A stretch of 64,000 bases of DNA from DASQPR01 sp963797675 (lineage in GTDB: Bacteria; Actinomycetota; Actinomycetes; Mycobacteriales; Micromonosporaceae), in contig CAWCQQ010000018.1 in assembly GCA_963797675.1 (NCBI GenBank), forward strand, positions 186,001-250,000. Direction: 5' to 3'. Both the position numbers and the translations under genes were made by a program. This document shows positions 49,760-59,515 of this stretch, in pieces. How positions within the stretch are numbered: the first letter of the stretch is position 1; each line of letters starts with the position of its first letter. The notes under the pieces were generated by a model. The model saw nothing but the letters and a program-made list of their open reading frames with translations, was not told where the DNA came from and ran no database searches.

Positions 49760-50161
49760 GGCGTCAGCTCGACCTCGTCGGAGTCCAGCACCTCGACCGT
49801 GCCGTCCGCGTGGGTCAGCACGATCAGCGGTACGCCTTCGTCGAGATCCATCCGGCGGCGTTCCGGCTCGGACGGCATCCGTGCCGTCACCACGTCGCCG
49901 CGCTTGAGCTTGAGCGGTTCGCCGGGTCGGCAGTTCCCGGACCCGGCTGCCGAATCCGCGGGCGGTGCGGATCAGTCCCTCGGCCCGGAGTACGCCGAGT
50001 CCCTGCCGGATCGCTTCGCGGCCGACGCCGAGCGTCTGACCGAGTGAAGCCTCGGATGGCAGATCGGCACCGGCTTTCAGCCGTCCCTGCACGATGTCGG
50101 CCCGGACGATGTCCGCGACCTGCAGATAGACGGCACGGTCACTACGCGAATCAATCGTCAC
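49756..50161 (-). CDS. GntR-family transcriptional regulator, one frameshift
   Basis: About 134 residues. The winged-helix domain is intact: VYLQVADIVRADIVQGRLKA, LPSEASLGQTLGVGREAIRQ, GLGVLRAEGLIRTARGFGSR. A shift near 49928 leads to LKLKRGDVVTARMPSEPERR, GVPLIVLTHADGTVEVLDSD and the TAA at 49756. It is short, as in the YtrA-type or truncated GntR proteins common in actinobacteria, without a large ligand domain. Divergent from a Cys-rich mini-protein, with palindromes in between. Confidence 0.82.
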
Positions 50162-50182
50162 AAGAATCCACTGTTCGGTACC

Positions 50183-50255
50183 CCCGTACGGGCAGCGGTA
50201 TGTAGCCCTGTCCCTCTAAGGGGTGACGGTCTTGTACCCCTGTAGGCATAGGGGT
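50183..50255. promoter_or_regulatory. Palindrome cluster between GntR and the Cys-rich gene
   Basis: A perfect palindrome CCCGTACGGG (50183-50192), a short CCCT..AGGG repeat (50212-50222) and ACCCCT-8-AGGGGT (50236-50255) are spaced about 20-25 bases apart. They look like repeated operator sites for the adjacent GntR regulator; this is inference. Confidence 0.45.
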
Positions 50256-50369
50256 AATATTTCACGTACGGGGTCGGGTCGTTCGTGAACGCAGGATTCC
50301 GTGCGGCTCGGCCCCACGGGTTCACACCCAAAGGGCTCCCAGGCCTGTCGCTATGAAGAGGGGGTGCAG

Positions 50370-50570
50370 ATGGACACGCGTGCCAGGATCGCCGACGAAC
50401 TTGAGCGACTGATTCGGGCACACGAGCCGGATAACGACGGAAACTGCGGCTGCTGCAAGGCGTCAGGGACCGTCGTTGCGTACCCGTGTGATCCGCGCCT
50501 GATCTGTGAAAGGGCCGCGGTTGTGCTCGCCCGCCGGCGCACCCACGTTGGCGGGACGTCCCTGAACTAG
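50370..50570 (+). CDS. Cys-rich mini-protein
   Basis: A 66-residue protein from ATG 50370, preceded by GAAGAGGGGGTG. After an N-terminal helix (TRARIADELERLIRAHEPDN) come NCGCCKASG and YPCDPRLICERAAVVLARRR, giving five Cys that could hold zinc or an Fe-S cluster. No known family. Divergent from GntR and possibly controlled by it. Confidence 0.6.
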   Translation: MDTRARIADELERLIRAHEPDNDGNCGCCKASGTVVAYPCDPRLICERAAVVLARRRTHVGGTSLN

Positions 50571-50684
50571 ATGAAGGTGAGTTGGCCCACGATTAACGTG
50601 CGCACAATCTTGCCGAAGTCTGGGAAAGGTACGGTCGAGGTCGTCGCGGTAGTTGGGTAGGGGCCGAACTGCCGGGACAAACGC

Positions 50685-50713
50685 ATCGGGGCGGCTCGCA
50701 GAGCCGCCCCGAT
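50685..50713 (-). terminator. Hairpin terminator of gltA
   Basis: A perfect 13-bp stem (ATCGGGGCGGCTC at 50685-50697 with its complement at 50701-50713) and 3-base loop lies 29 bases downstream of the gltA stop on the minus strand. Confidence 0.8.
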
Positions 50714-50741
50714 CCGCGTGCAGACAACTGTTGCGCCCGAT

Positions 50742-52044
<1,303 letters not shown>

Positions 52045-52180
52045 GTTTGTCCTCGCTCTACCGGGAAGTTCTCTCACAGTTAGTCACTTCACCGTAAGCC
52101 CTGTGCCTAGCTAAGTATCCGTCCGGTATGCCTGACGTGACCTGCGAGACCGGTCCTGATCGGGGAGTCGGAAACGACAG

Positions 52181-52246
52181 CGACCCCCGAGGTGTCCGCA
52201 CAAACGTGCGAAGCCGGCCGGACTCGCCGGATCACCTCGGGGGTCG
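52181..52246 (-). promoter_or_regulatory. Long stem-loop in the gltA 5' leader
   Basis: CGACCCCCGAGGTG (52181-52194) pairs perfectly with 52233-52246 (14 bp). The 38-base interior can form a further 5-bp hairpin (CGCAC-AAAC-GTGCG) and a CCGG-type stem. It lies about 140 bases before the gltA start; possible attenuator or terminator. Confidence 0.6.
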
Positions 52247-52329
52247 GGTAGCTGTCGTGGTCGCCGTACCGCTGTCACACGGTCTCGACGAACCTCGTGG
52301 TCGAGGACAGCGGCTAGCTGACAGCCACC

Positions 52330-52353
52330 TCAAATGTCCTGTTGCGTACTCAA
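52330..52353 (-). CDS. Possible 7-codon leader ORF before gltA
   Basis: A near-perfect Shine-Dalgarno, AAAGGAGGTGGTCC, lies on the minus strand at 52358-52371. The first plausible start after it is TTG at 52353, giving MSTQQDI and a TGA. The SD-to-start distance is about 10 bases. It may be a leader peptide; alternatively a longer mini-protein could exist here if there is a frameshift. Confidence 0.35.
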   Translation of the reverse strand: MSTQQDI

Positions 52354-52371
52354 CTTAGGACCACCTCCTTT

Positions 52372-52665
52372 CGCCGTGTACGGGCGACATTAATCACGTG
52401 ATCTTCGATTCGCAAGACCTTTTCACGGAAATGGACTAGCCTCCTAGGACGATTCCGCCACTGTGGTCCCGTGAGCCACACCAGTCACACCAGCACCGAT
52501 AGCGAATCTGTCGGCGGTTCGCGATCCCGGACCCGTCCCACTTCGCGGCACCGTCGATGCTTCGAGATATGCACGATCGTGAGGACGTAACCTGTTGCCG
52601 GTACGGCGAAACCTAATTCTTTACGACATCGACCCGCGCGCCCCTCAGACTTCGGAGTCCTACTC
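52372..52665. other. Divergent promoter region gltA/trpD
   Basis: About 290 bases with an AT-rich centre (about 52385-52440 and 52600-52625). It presumably holds the promoters for the gltA leader transcript (-) and trpD (+). No operator was recognised. Confidence 0.4.
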
Positions 52666-53712
52666 ATGGCCGACGCCACCTGGCCCCACATTCTTACCGC
52701 GCTGCTCAACCGCGAAGACCTGCTGACCGAGCAGTCGGCGTGGGCGATGAGCGAGATCGTCGGCGGCAACGCGACGGACGCTCAGATTGCCGCGTTCACG
52801 GTTGCCCTTCGAGCGAAGGGCGAGACCCCCGAGGAGGTCGCCGGCCTGGCCGAGTCGATCATTTCGGCCGCCATCCGAGTCGAGCTCGATCTGGATGCGG
52901 TCGATGTCGGTCGGCACCGGTGGCGACCGGGCGCGCACCGTCAACATCTCCACGATGGCCGCGATCGTGGTGGCCGGCGCGGGCATCCCGGTGGTCAAGC
53001 ATGGCGGCCGAGCGGTCTCCTCGGCATGCGGACTCGGCCGATGTGCTGAGCGAACTCGGCATCTCGCTGACCCATGTCGGCCGAGTCCGTGGCGCGCTGC
53101 GTCCGGGAGGCGGGCATCGGCTTCTGCTTTGCACCGCGGTTCCACACCGGCATGCGGCACGCCGCCGGCCCGCGCCGCGAGATGGGCATCCCGACGTTCT
53201 TCAACTTCGTCGGTCCGCTGATCAATCCCGCGCAGCCGCGCTCGTCGGCGGTGGGCTGCTCGGATCTTCGGATGGCCCCGGTGATGGCACAGGTCTTCGC
53301 GAACCGTGGTCACGCGGCGATCGTCGTACGTGGCGAGGACGGCCTGGACGAAGTCGACCACGACCAGCCCGACCCAGCTATGGGTAGCGCACGATCGGCG
53401 AGGTCCGCTCCTTGACGATCGACGTCGCGGATCTGGGCGTGGCCCGTGCGAACATGTCCGATCTGGTCGGCGGTGACCTGGCCTACAACGCGGCCGTGGT
53501 CCGGCAAATACTGGCGGGGGAGCGCGGAGCGGTACGGGACGCGGTCGTCGTCAACGCCGCCACCGCGATAGCCGTGTTCGACGGGGCCGTCGGATGACAT
53601 CATGGGCGCGCTCGCCGACGGTATTCGTCGAGCCGAGGCATCGATCGACTCGGGCCGCGCGGCGGAGACCCTCGAACGGTGGATTCGGCATCTCCGACGA
53701 GGAGGAAGCCTG
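52666..53712 (+). CDS. trpD: Anthranilate phosphoribosyltransferase, frameshifted
   Basis: Second step of tryptophan synthesis, joining anthranilate to PRPP. About 345 residues. The N-terminal helical domain is clear (WPHILTALLNREDLLTEQSA, IVGGNATDAQIAAFTVALRA). The PRPP glycine loop is VGTGGDRARTVNISTMAAIV after a shift at about 52905, then PVVKHGGRAVSS, GIGFCFAPRFHTGMRHAAGP and FNFVGPLINPAQPRSSAVGC. Further shifts near 53015, 53080, 53385, 53595 and 53690 are repaired to end ISDEEEA. No other trp genes are adjacent. Confidence 0.92.
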
Positions 53713-53714
53713 AC

Positions 53715-55020
53715 GTTAGAGCCAGCCGGCGATCGTCTGGGCCAGCAGCAGGCATGACATCACGCCGATGCCGGCGACCACGGTGCCGGCGGCGACCCGG
53801 TAGCGGCGCGAATTCGCCGCCGCGCCCAGCAACTGCGCCGGTTCGCGAGCACCAGGATGAAGACGAGGATCACCGGGCTGATCAGACCCTGCAGCACCTG
53901 GGAGCCGATCAGTAGCGAGATCACGTTGACCGGCGTCATCGCGATCGGCGCGCCGAGCACGATCTGCGCCGTGAACAGGCCGAGGAACAGCGGCGCCTGG
54001 GAGAACCGCTTCCCACCGACCGCTCGACGCCGATCGTCTCGCCGACCGCGTAGCTGGTCGACAGCGGCACCACGGCGGCGGCCAGGGCCGACGCGCCGAT
54101 CAGCCCGATCGCGAAGAGCGCGGTCGCGAGCGGAGCCCGCGGCCGGCTTCAACGCCAGCGCCGCCTGCGCCGCCGAGTGCAGCGGGCCGGTGCCGCCGAT
54201 GGCCGTGCCGGTGGCGACGATGATCGTGACGCTGATGACGCACGCGAAGACGGCGCCGACGATCGCGTCGACCCGCAGCAGCCGCAACGACGGACTCGTG
54301 CCCGTACTCTGCCGGTCGACGACGCCGGCGGCCGCGTAGAACTGCATGTACGGGCTGACCGTCGTCCCGATCAGGGCGACGCCGAGCAGCAGGAACGCGC
54401 TGGACGCGTGCAGGTGCGGCACCACCAGATGCGAGCCGACCTGACCCCAGCGCGGATGCCCGAGCACCATCGCGATCGGGTAGGCCAGGAACGCCAGCGA
54501 CACCAGCAGGAACACGCGCTGCGCCCGCTTGTACGAGCCGAAGACGACCAGCGCCCACAGCAGCGCGGCGGCGGGCGGGATCGCCGATCTCGCGCGGGAT
54601 GCCGAGCAGCTGGAACGCGGCGCCGATGCCGGCGAACTCGCTGATGACCAGGCCGGTGTTCGCGAGCACCAGGCAGCCGAGCGCGAGCCGGCCAGGCGCA
54701 GGCTGAACTGCTCCCGGATCAGCGCGGCCAGCCCCTTGCCGGTATGCGCACCGAGGCGGACGGCCATCTCCTGCACCATGACCAGCGCCACCGTCACGAG
54801 CAGCATGAAGAACAGCGTGTCGTAGCGGTACTGGGCACCGGCCGACGCGTACGTCGCGATGCCGGCCGCGTCGTTGCCCGCGTTCGCGGCGATCAGACCG
54901 GGCCCGGCGACGGCGGCGATGGCGCCGACCGCGGCGGGCGACGGTGCGGCGCGGCAGCGGCGCGATCCGGGGTGCGAGGTCGCGGCCAGAGGTCACGACC
55001 TCGCTGGTCATGAGCTGCAT
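53715..55020 (-). CDS. Non-canonical Nramp-family metal transporter, frameshifted
   Basis: About 430 residues with 11 expected spans. The first span reads AVAGPGLIAANAGNDAAGIA, where canonical Nramp transporters have DPGN; the TM6 region reads LLGVALIGTTVSPYMQFYAA, where they have the MPH motif. Both metal-site motifs are thus replaced, as in the divergent Nramp-related clade found in actinobacteria. Other spans include LFFMLLVTVALVMVQEMAVR and APIAMTPVNVISLLIGSQVL. Shifts near 54945, 54690, 54580, 54130, 54030 and 53835. A PRC-barrel/MgtE-like gene lies 39 bases upstream, suggesting divalent metal (Mg or Mn) transport. Confidence 0.82.
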
Positions 55021-55059
55021 CCGTCAGATCGCGTGCGCCGACCCGTGCACGCGTGCCGG

Positions 55060-55645
55060 TCAGTCACGCGGACCGGTCAGGTCGCGCACGATCGTCGCGA
55101 CGTCGGCGGCACGGGTCAGCGCCGCCGTAGACGTGAGTCCAACGTATCCGGCGCCGATGTGAACGACGTGACGTCGGACCAGTCGATCACCCGTGCGGCG
55201 CCGGATTCGACCGCAGCCGGCGCGGGCCGAGGCGGCGGATCAGCGTACGGACGCTGGTGTCCAGCGCGATCAGCCGCAGCGCGCCGCCGATCATCGGCGA
55301 GGTAGAGGTCGGCCGCGCGGATCACGTGCATGCCGTCGAGGTCGATGATCTGGCGGTCGAGCACGTCGGCCGCCAGCCGGATGTCGCTGGCCCGGAGGTC
55401 GAACGCCGGAAGATCAGATCCAGCGGTACGCAGGACCGGCGGCGCGCCGCCGACCAGGCCCGATCGACGTCTGACGTGGCGGCGAAGAGCAGGCGCCGGC
55501 CGACGCGTACCACCAAGCCCGTGATCTCGGGGTAGGTGTCGTCGGACCCGTGGCGCACGACCAGGTCGGCGATGCGACCGGCTCGCGTGCCGACGGTGAT
55601 GGGCGAGCCGACGAGGCCCGCGACGGAGAGAAGGTTCGTTGCCAT
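55060..55645 (-). CDS. PRC-barrel/MgtE-N-like partner of the Nramp transporter, frameshifted
   Basis: The N-terminus MATNLLSVAGLVGSPITVGT continues as a PRC-barrel-like beta domain (IADLVVRHGSDDTYPEITGL, VVRVGRRLLFAATSDVD). After a shift near 55445 a second similar unit reads VLDRQIIDLDGMHVIRAADL, again PRC-like. The C-terminal part has RVIDWSDVTSFTSAPDTLDS and ends AADVATIVRDLTGPRD after shifts near 55280 and 55140. About 190 residues. Annotated relatives carry MgtE N-terminal-like domains next to Nramp genes, suggesting a cytosolic metal sensor/gating subunit. Confidence 0.68.
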
Positions 55646-55994
55646 GTTGTACTCCGCAGATTTGGCGCGCGCGCGCTCGATCGACGAGGGCAGCGCACAG
55701 CGACGCCCGCCGATGGTGAGTCAGCGGGTAGGGATCTGGAGGAGGACTCCCGTCGCGGTCGCGTCAGGCGTGGCGCGGGGTCACATATGGCAACTGGGGG
55801 GTTCAGCAGATGTGCGCATCTGCTACCACCTCCCAGTGAGATTCACAGTGCTGATGACACGAGCAACTGTGACGCGTGGACGGTAGCACTCCGCTACGCC
55901 CAGCGGCTACTTCATGTCGGCCGCAACCAGCCGTCTTCGCGAAATGATGATCCAAACGGATGAGCATGATCGTGTGCGTCGTAGGGTGGGTTTC
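55646..55994. other. Divergent intergenic region
   Basis: About 350 bases between the PRC-like gene (-) and the LLM oxidoreductase (+). It holds the hairpin above and a purine-rich tract near 55735-55750. No gene is supported. Confidence 0.4.
55793..55837 (-). promoter_or_regulatory. Two-part hairpin in the leader of the PRC/Nramp operon
   Basis: A 45-base element: the inner stem AGCAGATG-4-CATCTGCT is perfect (8 bp), and the outer stem ACTGGG/CCCAGT (6 bp) closes it, separated by an internal loop. It sits about 150 bases before the PRC-like gene start. It may be an RNA regulator; no known riboswitch class is matched. Confidence 0.5.
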
Positions 55995-56984
55995 ATGACG
56001 AGTGCGCATGTGGGTTACGCGGCGATGCTGGAGCAGTTCGGGCCGATCGAGGTCACCGAATACACGGTCGCGGCCGAGGCGGCCGGCTTCCAGGCGTGAT
56101 GGCCGCGGACCATTTCCAGCCGTGGGTGCCGGCGCAGGGCAACGCGCCGTTCGTGTGGAACGTGCTGACGGCGATGGGCGAGCGGACCCGCGGCGACCTC
56201 GGGCCCGGCGTGACCTGCCCGTCGTTCCGGTTCCACCCGGCGATGGTCGCGCAGGCGTCGGCGACGCTGGCCGCGATGTACCCGGATCGGCACTGGCTCG
56301 GCCTCGGCTCCGGCGAGGCGCTGAACGAGCACGTCGTCGGCGGCTACTGGCCGGAGGCGCCGGAGCGGCTGACCCGCATGTGGGAAGCGATCGACATCAT
56401 CCAGAAGCTGTTCACCGGCAAGGACGTCAAGCACAAGGGCGAGTTCTTCCAGCTGGAGACGGTCCGGCTGTGGACGATGCCGGCCACGCCGCCGCCGATC
56501 TACGTCGCGACCGCCGGGCCGATCACCGCCCGCCGGGCCGGGCAAGCAGATCGACGGCATCATCACGCCGGGCGCGCCGATCGAGAAGGTCGCCGGGCTG
56601 CTGGCGAAGTTCGACCAGGGCTCGAAGGAGGCCGGTCGCGAGCCGGGCTCGCAGCCGAAGATCCTGCAGCTGCACCTGTCGTGGGCGCCGACCGACGAGG
56701 AGGCGCTGGCCAACGCGGTGACCGAGTGGCCGAACGGCGGCATGAAGTTCCCGAAGCAGGACATCCGCTCGCCGCACGACTTCGAGCAGATGGCGAAGCT
56801 GGTCCGGCCCGAGGACTTCGAGGGCCGCATGGTCATCTCGTCGGATCCGGACGTGCACCGGGCCGAGATCCAGAAGTTCTTCGACGCCGGCATCGACCGG
56901 GTCTACCTGCACAACGTCGGCCGCAACCAGACCGAGTGGATCGAGGTCTTCGGCCGCGACGTGCTGCCGAAGCTGACCCGCTGA
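55995..56984 (+). CDS. F420-dependent LLM-class oxidoreductase, two frameshifts
   Basis: About 329 residues in the luciferase-like TIM barrel. The start region HVGYAAMLEQFGPIEVTEYT precedes a shift at about 56097; then MAADHFQPWVPAQGNAPFVW carries the DHF.PW signature of F420-dependent glucose-6-phosphate dehydrogenase-like enzymes. GPGVTCPSFRFHPAMVAQAS, HWLGLGSGEALNEHVVGGYW and PPIYVATAGPITARRAG follow, then a second shift near 56541, and QIDGIITPGAPIEK. The C-terminus is VYLHNVGRNQTEWIEVFG. It oxidises an alcohol or hemiacetal with F420; the substrate is not assigned. It implies an F420-producing host. Confidence 0.88.
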
Positions 56985-57015
56985 TCCTGCCGCAGCGCCG
57001 TGCGACGATACGCGA

Positions 57016-57790
57016 ATGAGCAGTCGCGGCATAGCCCTGGTCCGTCGTCCGAGCCCACGCCTTGCCGACGGGATCGTGACGCACATTTCCCGCTCACCGG
57101 TCATCGGTCGAGTTGGCGATGCGGCAGCACGCCGCCTACGTCGACCGCGTTGACGAACAGCCGGATGGCAGATCCACGAGGTCGCCGCGGCCGACGACTG
57201 TCCCGATTCGGTGTTCGTCGAGGACACCGTCGTGATGCTCGGTGATCTCGCGGTACTCGGCGCATCCGGGCGCGCTCGCGCGGCGTGCCGAGATCGCCCG
57301 GGACCGCGGCGGCGATCGAGGCTCTGGGTCTGCCTACCGAGCGGATCGAGGAGCCGGGCACGCTCGACGGCGGCGACGTGCTGCAGGTCGGAACGACGGT
57401 GTACGTCGGTCGTGGCGGCCGGACGAACGCCGAGGGCATCCGGCAACTGCGCCGGATCGCGGCCGGAGTGGGCCGTACCGTCGTGGCGATCCCGCTGACG
57501 AAAGTCCTGCACCTGAAGTCGGCGGTCACCGCGCTGCCGGACGGCACGTTCCTCTGCTATGCGGATCTCGTCGACACGGCGCTGTTTCCGGCCGTCCGGA
57601 TGGTGACCGAGGAGCCGGGCGCGCACGTGGTGCTGCTCGGCGGCGAGGACGTGCTGATCGCAGCGTCGGCACCGGCAACCGGTGCGATGATCGCCGATCT
57701 CGGCTACCGCCGATCGTCGTGGACATCTCCGAGTTCGAGAAGCTGGAAGGCTGCGTTACGTGCCTTAATGTGCTGATTCCTATCGTCTAG
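57016..57790 (+). CDS. Dimethylarginine dimethylaminohydrolase (DDAH), frameshifted
   Basis: About 255 residues of the amidinotransferase superfamily. MSSRGIALVRRPSPRLADGI opens the protein, then VEDTVVMLGDLAVL, GTLDGGDVLQVGTTVYVGRG, the catalytic His in VLHLKSAVTALPDGTFLCYA, and the catalytic Cys in LEGCVTCLNVLI at the C-terminus. Shifts near 57105, 57165, 57270, 57300 and 57710. The enzyme converts methylated arginine to citrulline plus dimethylamine; plain arginine deiminases are longer. Just 31 bases separate it from the LLM gene. Confidence 0.87.
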
Positions 57791-57838
57791 GATGGTAAGT
57801 CACAGCAGACCTACTTGACAGGTAGGGATAATTCAAAA

Positions 57839-58792
57839 ATGAACTGGGCATTAACGGCTGCGGGCTTCGGCGTTGGCATCATCGTCGGCCTGACCGGCAT
57901 GGGCGGCGGCGCGTTGATGACGCCCGTACTGCTGATCTTCTTCCACATCCCGCCACTCGCAGCGGTCTCCAGCGACCTCGTCGCGAGCGCGATCATGAAG
58001 CCGGTCGGCTCGTTCGTGCACATCCGCCGCGGCCGGGTCAACTGGAGACTGGTCCGCTGGCTCTGCCTCGGCAGCGTGCCGGCCGCGTTCGCCGGCGTAC
58101 TGCTGGAGAAAGCGGTCGGCGGCCCGCACGTCGACAAGATCGTCCAGATCTCGCTCGGCGTCGCGCTGCTGCTCGCGGTCGCCGGCCTGGTCGCGCGCGC
58201 GTTCCTGCAGATGCGCGAGCACGCGGGCAAGCAGCGCGGCGAGGCGCGCACCGGCGACGGCGCGGACAAACCCTTGGTGGTACGCCCTCTGCCGACCGCG
58301 CTTCTCGGTGCGGTCGGCGGCCTGATCGTCGGCATGACCAGCGTCGGGTCCGGCTCGTTGATCATCGTGGCGCTGCTGATGCTCTACCCGGCGCTGAAGG
58401 CCGGCGACCTCGTCGGCACCGATCTGGTGCAGGCCGTTCCGCTGGTCGCGTCGGCGGCGCTCGGACACCTGCTCTTCGGCGACTTCCAGTTCAGCATCAC
58501 CACGGCGCTGGTGATCGGTTCGGTGCCCGGCGTGTTCCTCGGTGCGCAGATCTCGGCCCGGGCGCAGAGCGGCTTCGTCCGCCGCGCGCTCGCGGTCGTG
58601 CTGCTCGCCAGCTCGCTGAAGCTCCTGCACGCGTCGAACATGCAACTCATCGTGGGTGTCGCGCTCGCCGCCGTGGTCGGCCCGATCGTGTGGGCCTGGA
58701 TCCGTCACCGGTTCGGCCTTCCGGCGCTGAGCCGGTCCGAGCGCGTTCCGGCGCAGCGTACGGACGTCGAGGCGGTCACGGCGTCAGGGTAA
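57839..58792 (+). CDS. TauE/SafE-family membrane exporter
   Basis: A 317-residue intact protein from ATG 57839 (TTG 57815 is possible). Two homologous halves each with four spans: GVGIIVGLTGMGGGALMTPV and AVGGLIVGMTSVGSGSLIIV are the repeated G-x-G-G/S motifs of the family. A short cytoplasmic loop with REHAGKQRGEARTGDGADKP joins the halves. Family members export sulfite, sulfoacetate or other organosulfonates, or act as general anion exporters. No sulfur genes are adjacent, so the substrate is unknown. Confidence 0.87.
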   Translation: MNWALTAAGFGVGIIVGLTGMGGGALMTPVLLIFFHIPPLAAVSSDLVASAIMKPVGSFVHIRRGRVNWRLVRWLCLGSVPAAFAGVLLEKAVGGPHVDKIVQISLGVALLLAVAGLVARAFLQMREHAGKQRGEARTGDGADKPLVVRPLPTALLGAVGGLIVGMTSVGSGSLIIVALLMLYPALKAGDLVGTDLVQAVPLVASAALGHLLFGDFQFSITTALVIGSVPGVFLGAQISARAQSGFVRRALAVVLLASSLKLLHASNMQLIVGVALAAVVGPIVWAWIRHRFGLPALSRSERVPAQRTDVEAVTASG

Positions 58793-58852
58793 AGCGGCTG
58801 ATTCCGGCATTTTGACCTTGTTCGGCACCGGAGCAGCCTAGCGTTTTTCATC

Positions 58853-59515
58853 ATGAGGGGCCACGCCCGGACGAGCGGGCTCGCGGGGATCGTATTTGCG
58901 GTGCTGTTCGTCATCGCGCTCGTCTTCGTTCACCGCGCGCCCGGCTTGGGTGCGATCCGACGCCGACGTACGCCACGTTCTACCGCGACGGCACGGCAGC
59001 GACCTGGTCACGTCCGGCCTGTACCTGGTGCCGTTCGCCGGGATCGCGTTCCTGTGGTTCATGGCCGCGATCCGGACACTCGCTCCTGGGACTGCCGAAC
59101 ACGTCGTCGCCGATCCAGCAGTTCCTCCAGCAAGCGTCCGGCGTGCTGTTCGTCGCGATGCTGTTCGGCGGACGGCGCTGGTCGGCGCGGTCGCGCTGCT
59201 GACCCAGTTCTCCGACAACCCGGTCCCGTCGCCGGACATCGCCCGCACGATGACCAGCGCCGGCTACGGGATGGTCTTCGTCTTCGGCGTACGTGCGGCC
59301 GGCATGTTCCTGCTGACCACGACGACGATGGCCCGCTCGGCCGGCCTGATGAGCACGCCGCTCGCGATCATCAGCTACGTCGCCGGTGTGTTTCTGCTGG
59401 TCAGCACGACGTTTCATCCCGCGGTCCTGCTCGTCTTCCCGGGCTGGGTCCTCCTTGTCAGCGTGTTGGCGCTCGTGCGTTCCGGGCGGTTGAAGAAAAG
59501 TTGGAGAAAACATGA
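58853..59515 (+). CDS. Membrane protein coupled to the P450 gene, frameshifted
   Basis: About 220 residues with 5-6 spans: LAGIVFAVLFVIALVFVHRA, then after a shift near 58955 SDLVTSGLYLVPFAGIAFLW, FMAAIRTL, then FLQQASGVLFVAMLFG, TALVGAVALLTQFSDNPVPS, YGMVFVFGVRAAGMFLLTTT and a final span FPGWVLLVSVLALV. Shifts also near 59085, 59170 and 59485. The TGA at 59513 overlaps the P450 ATG as ATGA, so the two are probably cotranslated. No family name is certain. It might supply or export the P450 substrate. Confidence 0.7.
   Translation: MRGHARTSGLAGIVFAVLFVIALVFVHRAPGLGAIRRRRTPRSTATARQRPGHVRPVPGAVRRDRVPVVHGRDPDTRSWDCRTRRRRSSSSSSKRPACCSSRCCSADGAGRRGRAADPVLRQPGPVAGHRPHDDQRRLRDGLRLRRTCGRHVPADHDDDGPLGRPDEHAARDHQLRRRCVSAGQHDVSSRGPARLPGLGPPCQRVGARAFRAVEEKLEKT

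Noticed and set aside
52358..52371. 16S rRNA 3' end-like sequence (GGACCACCTCCTTT) on the plus strand
   Set aside because: No other rRNA sequence is adjacent; it is better explained as a strong Shine-Dalgarno on the minus strand.
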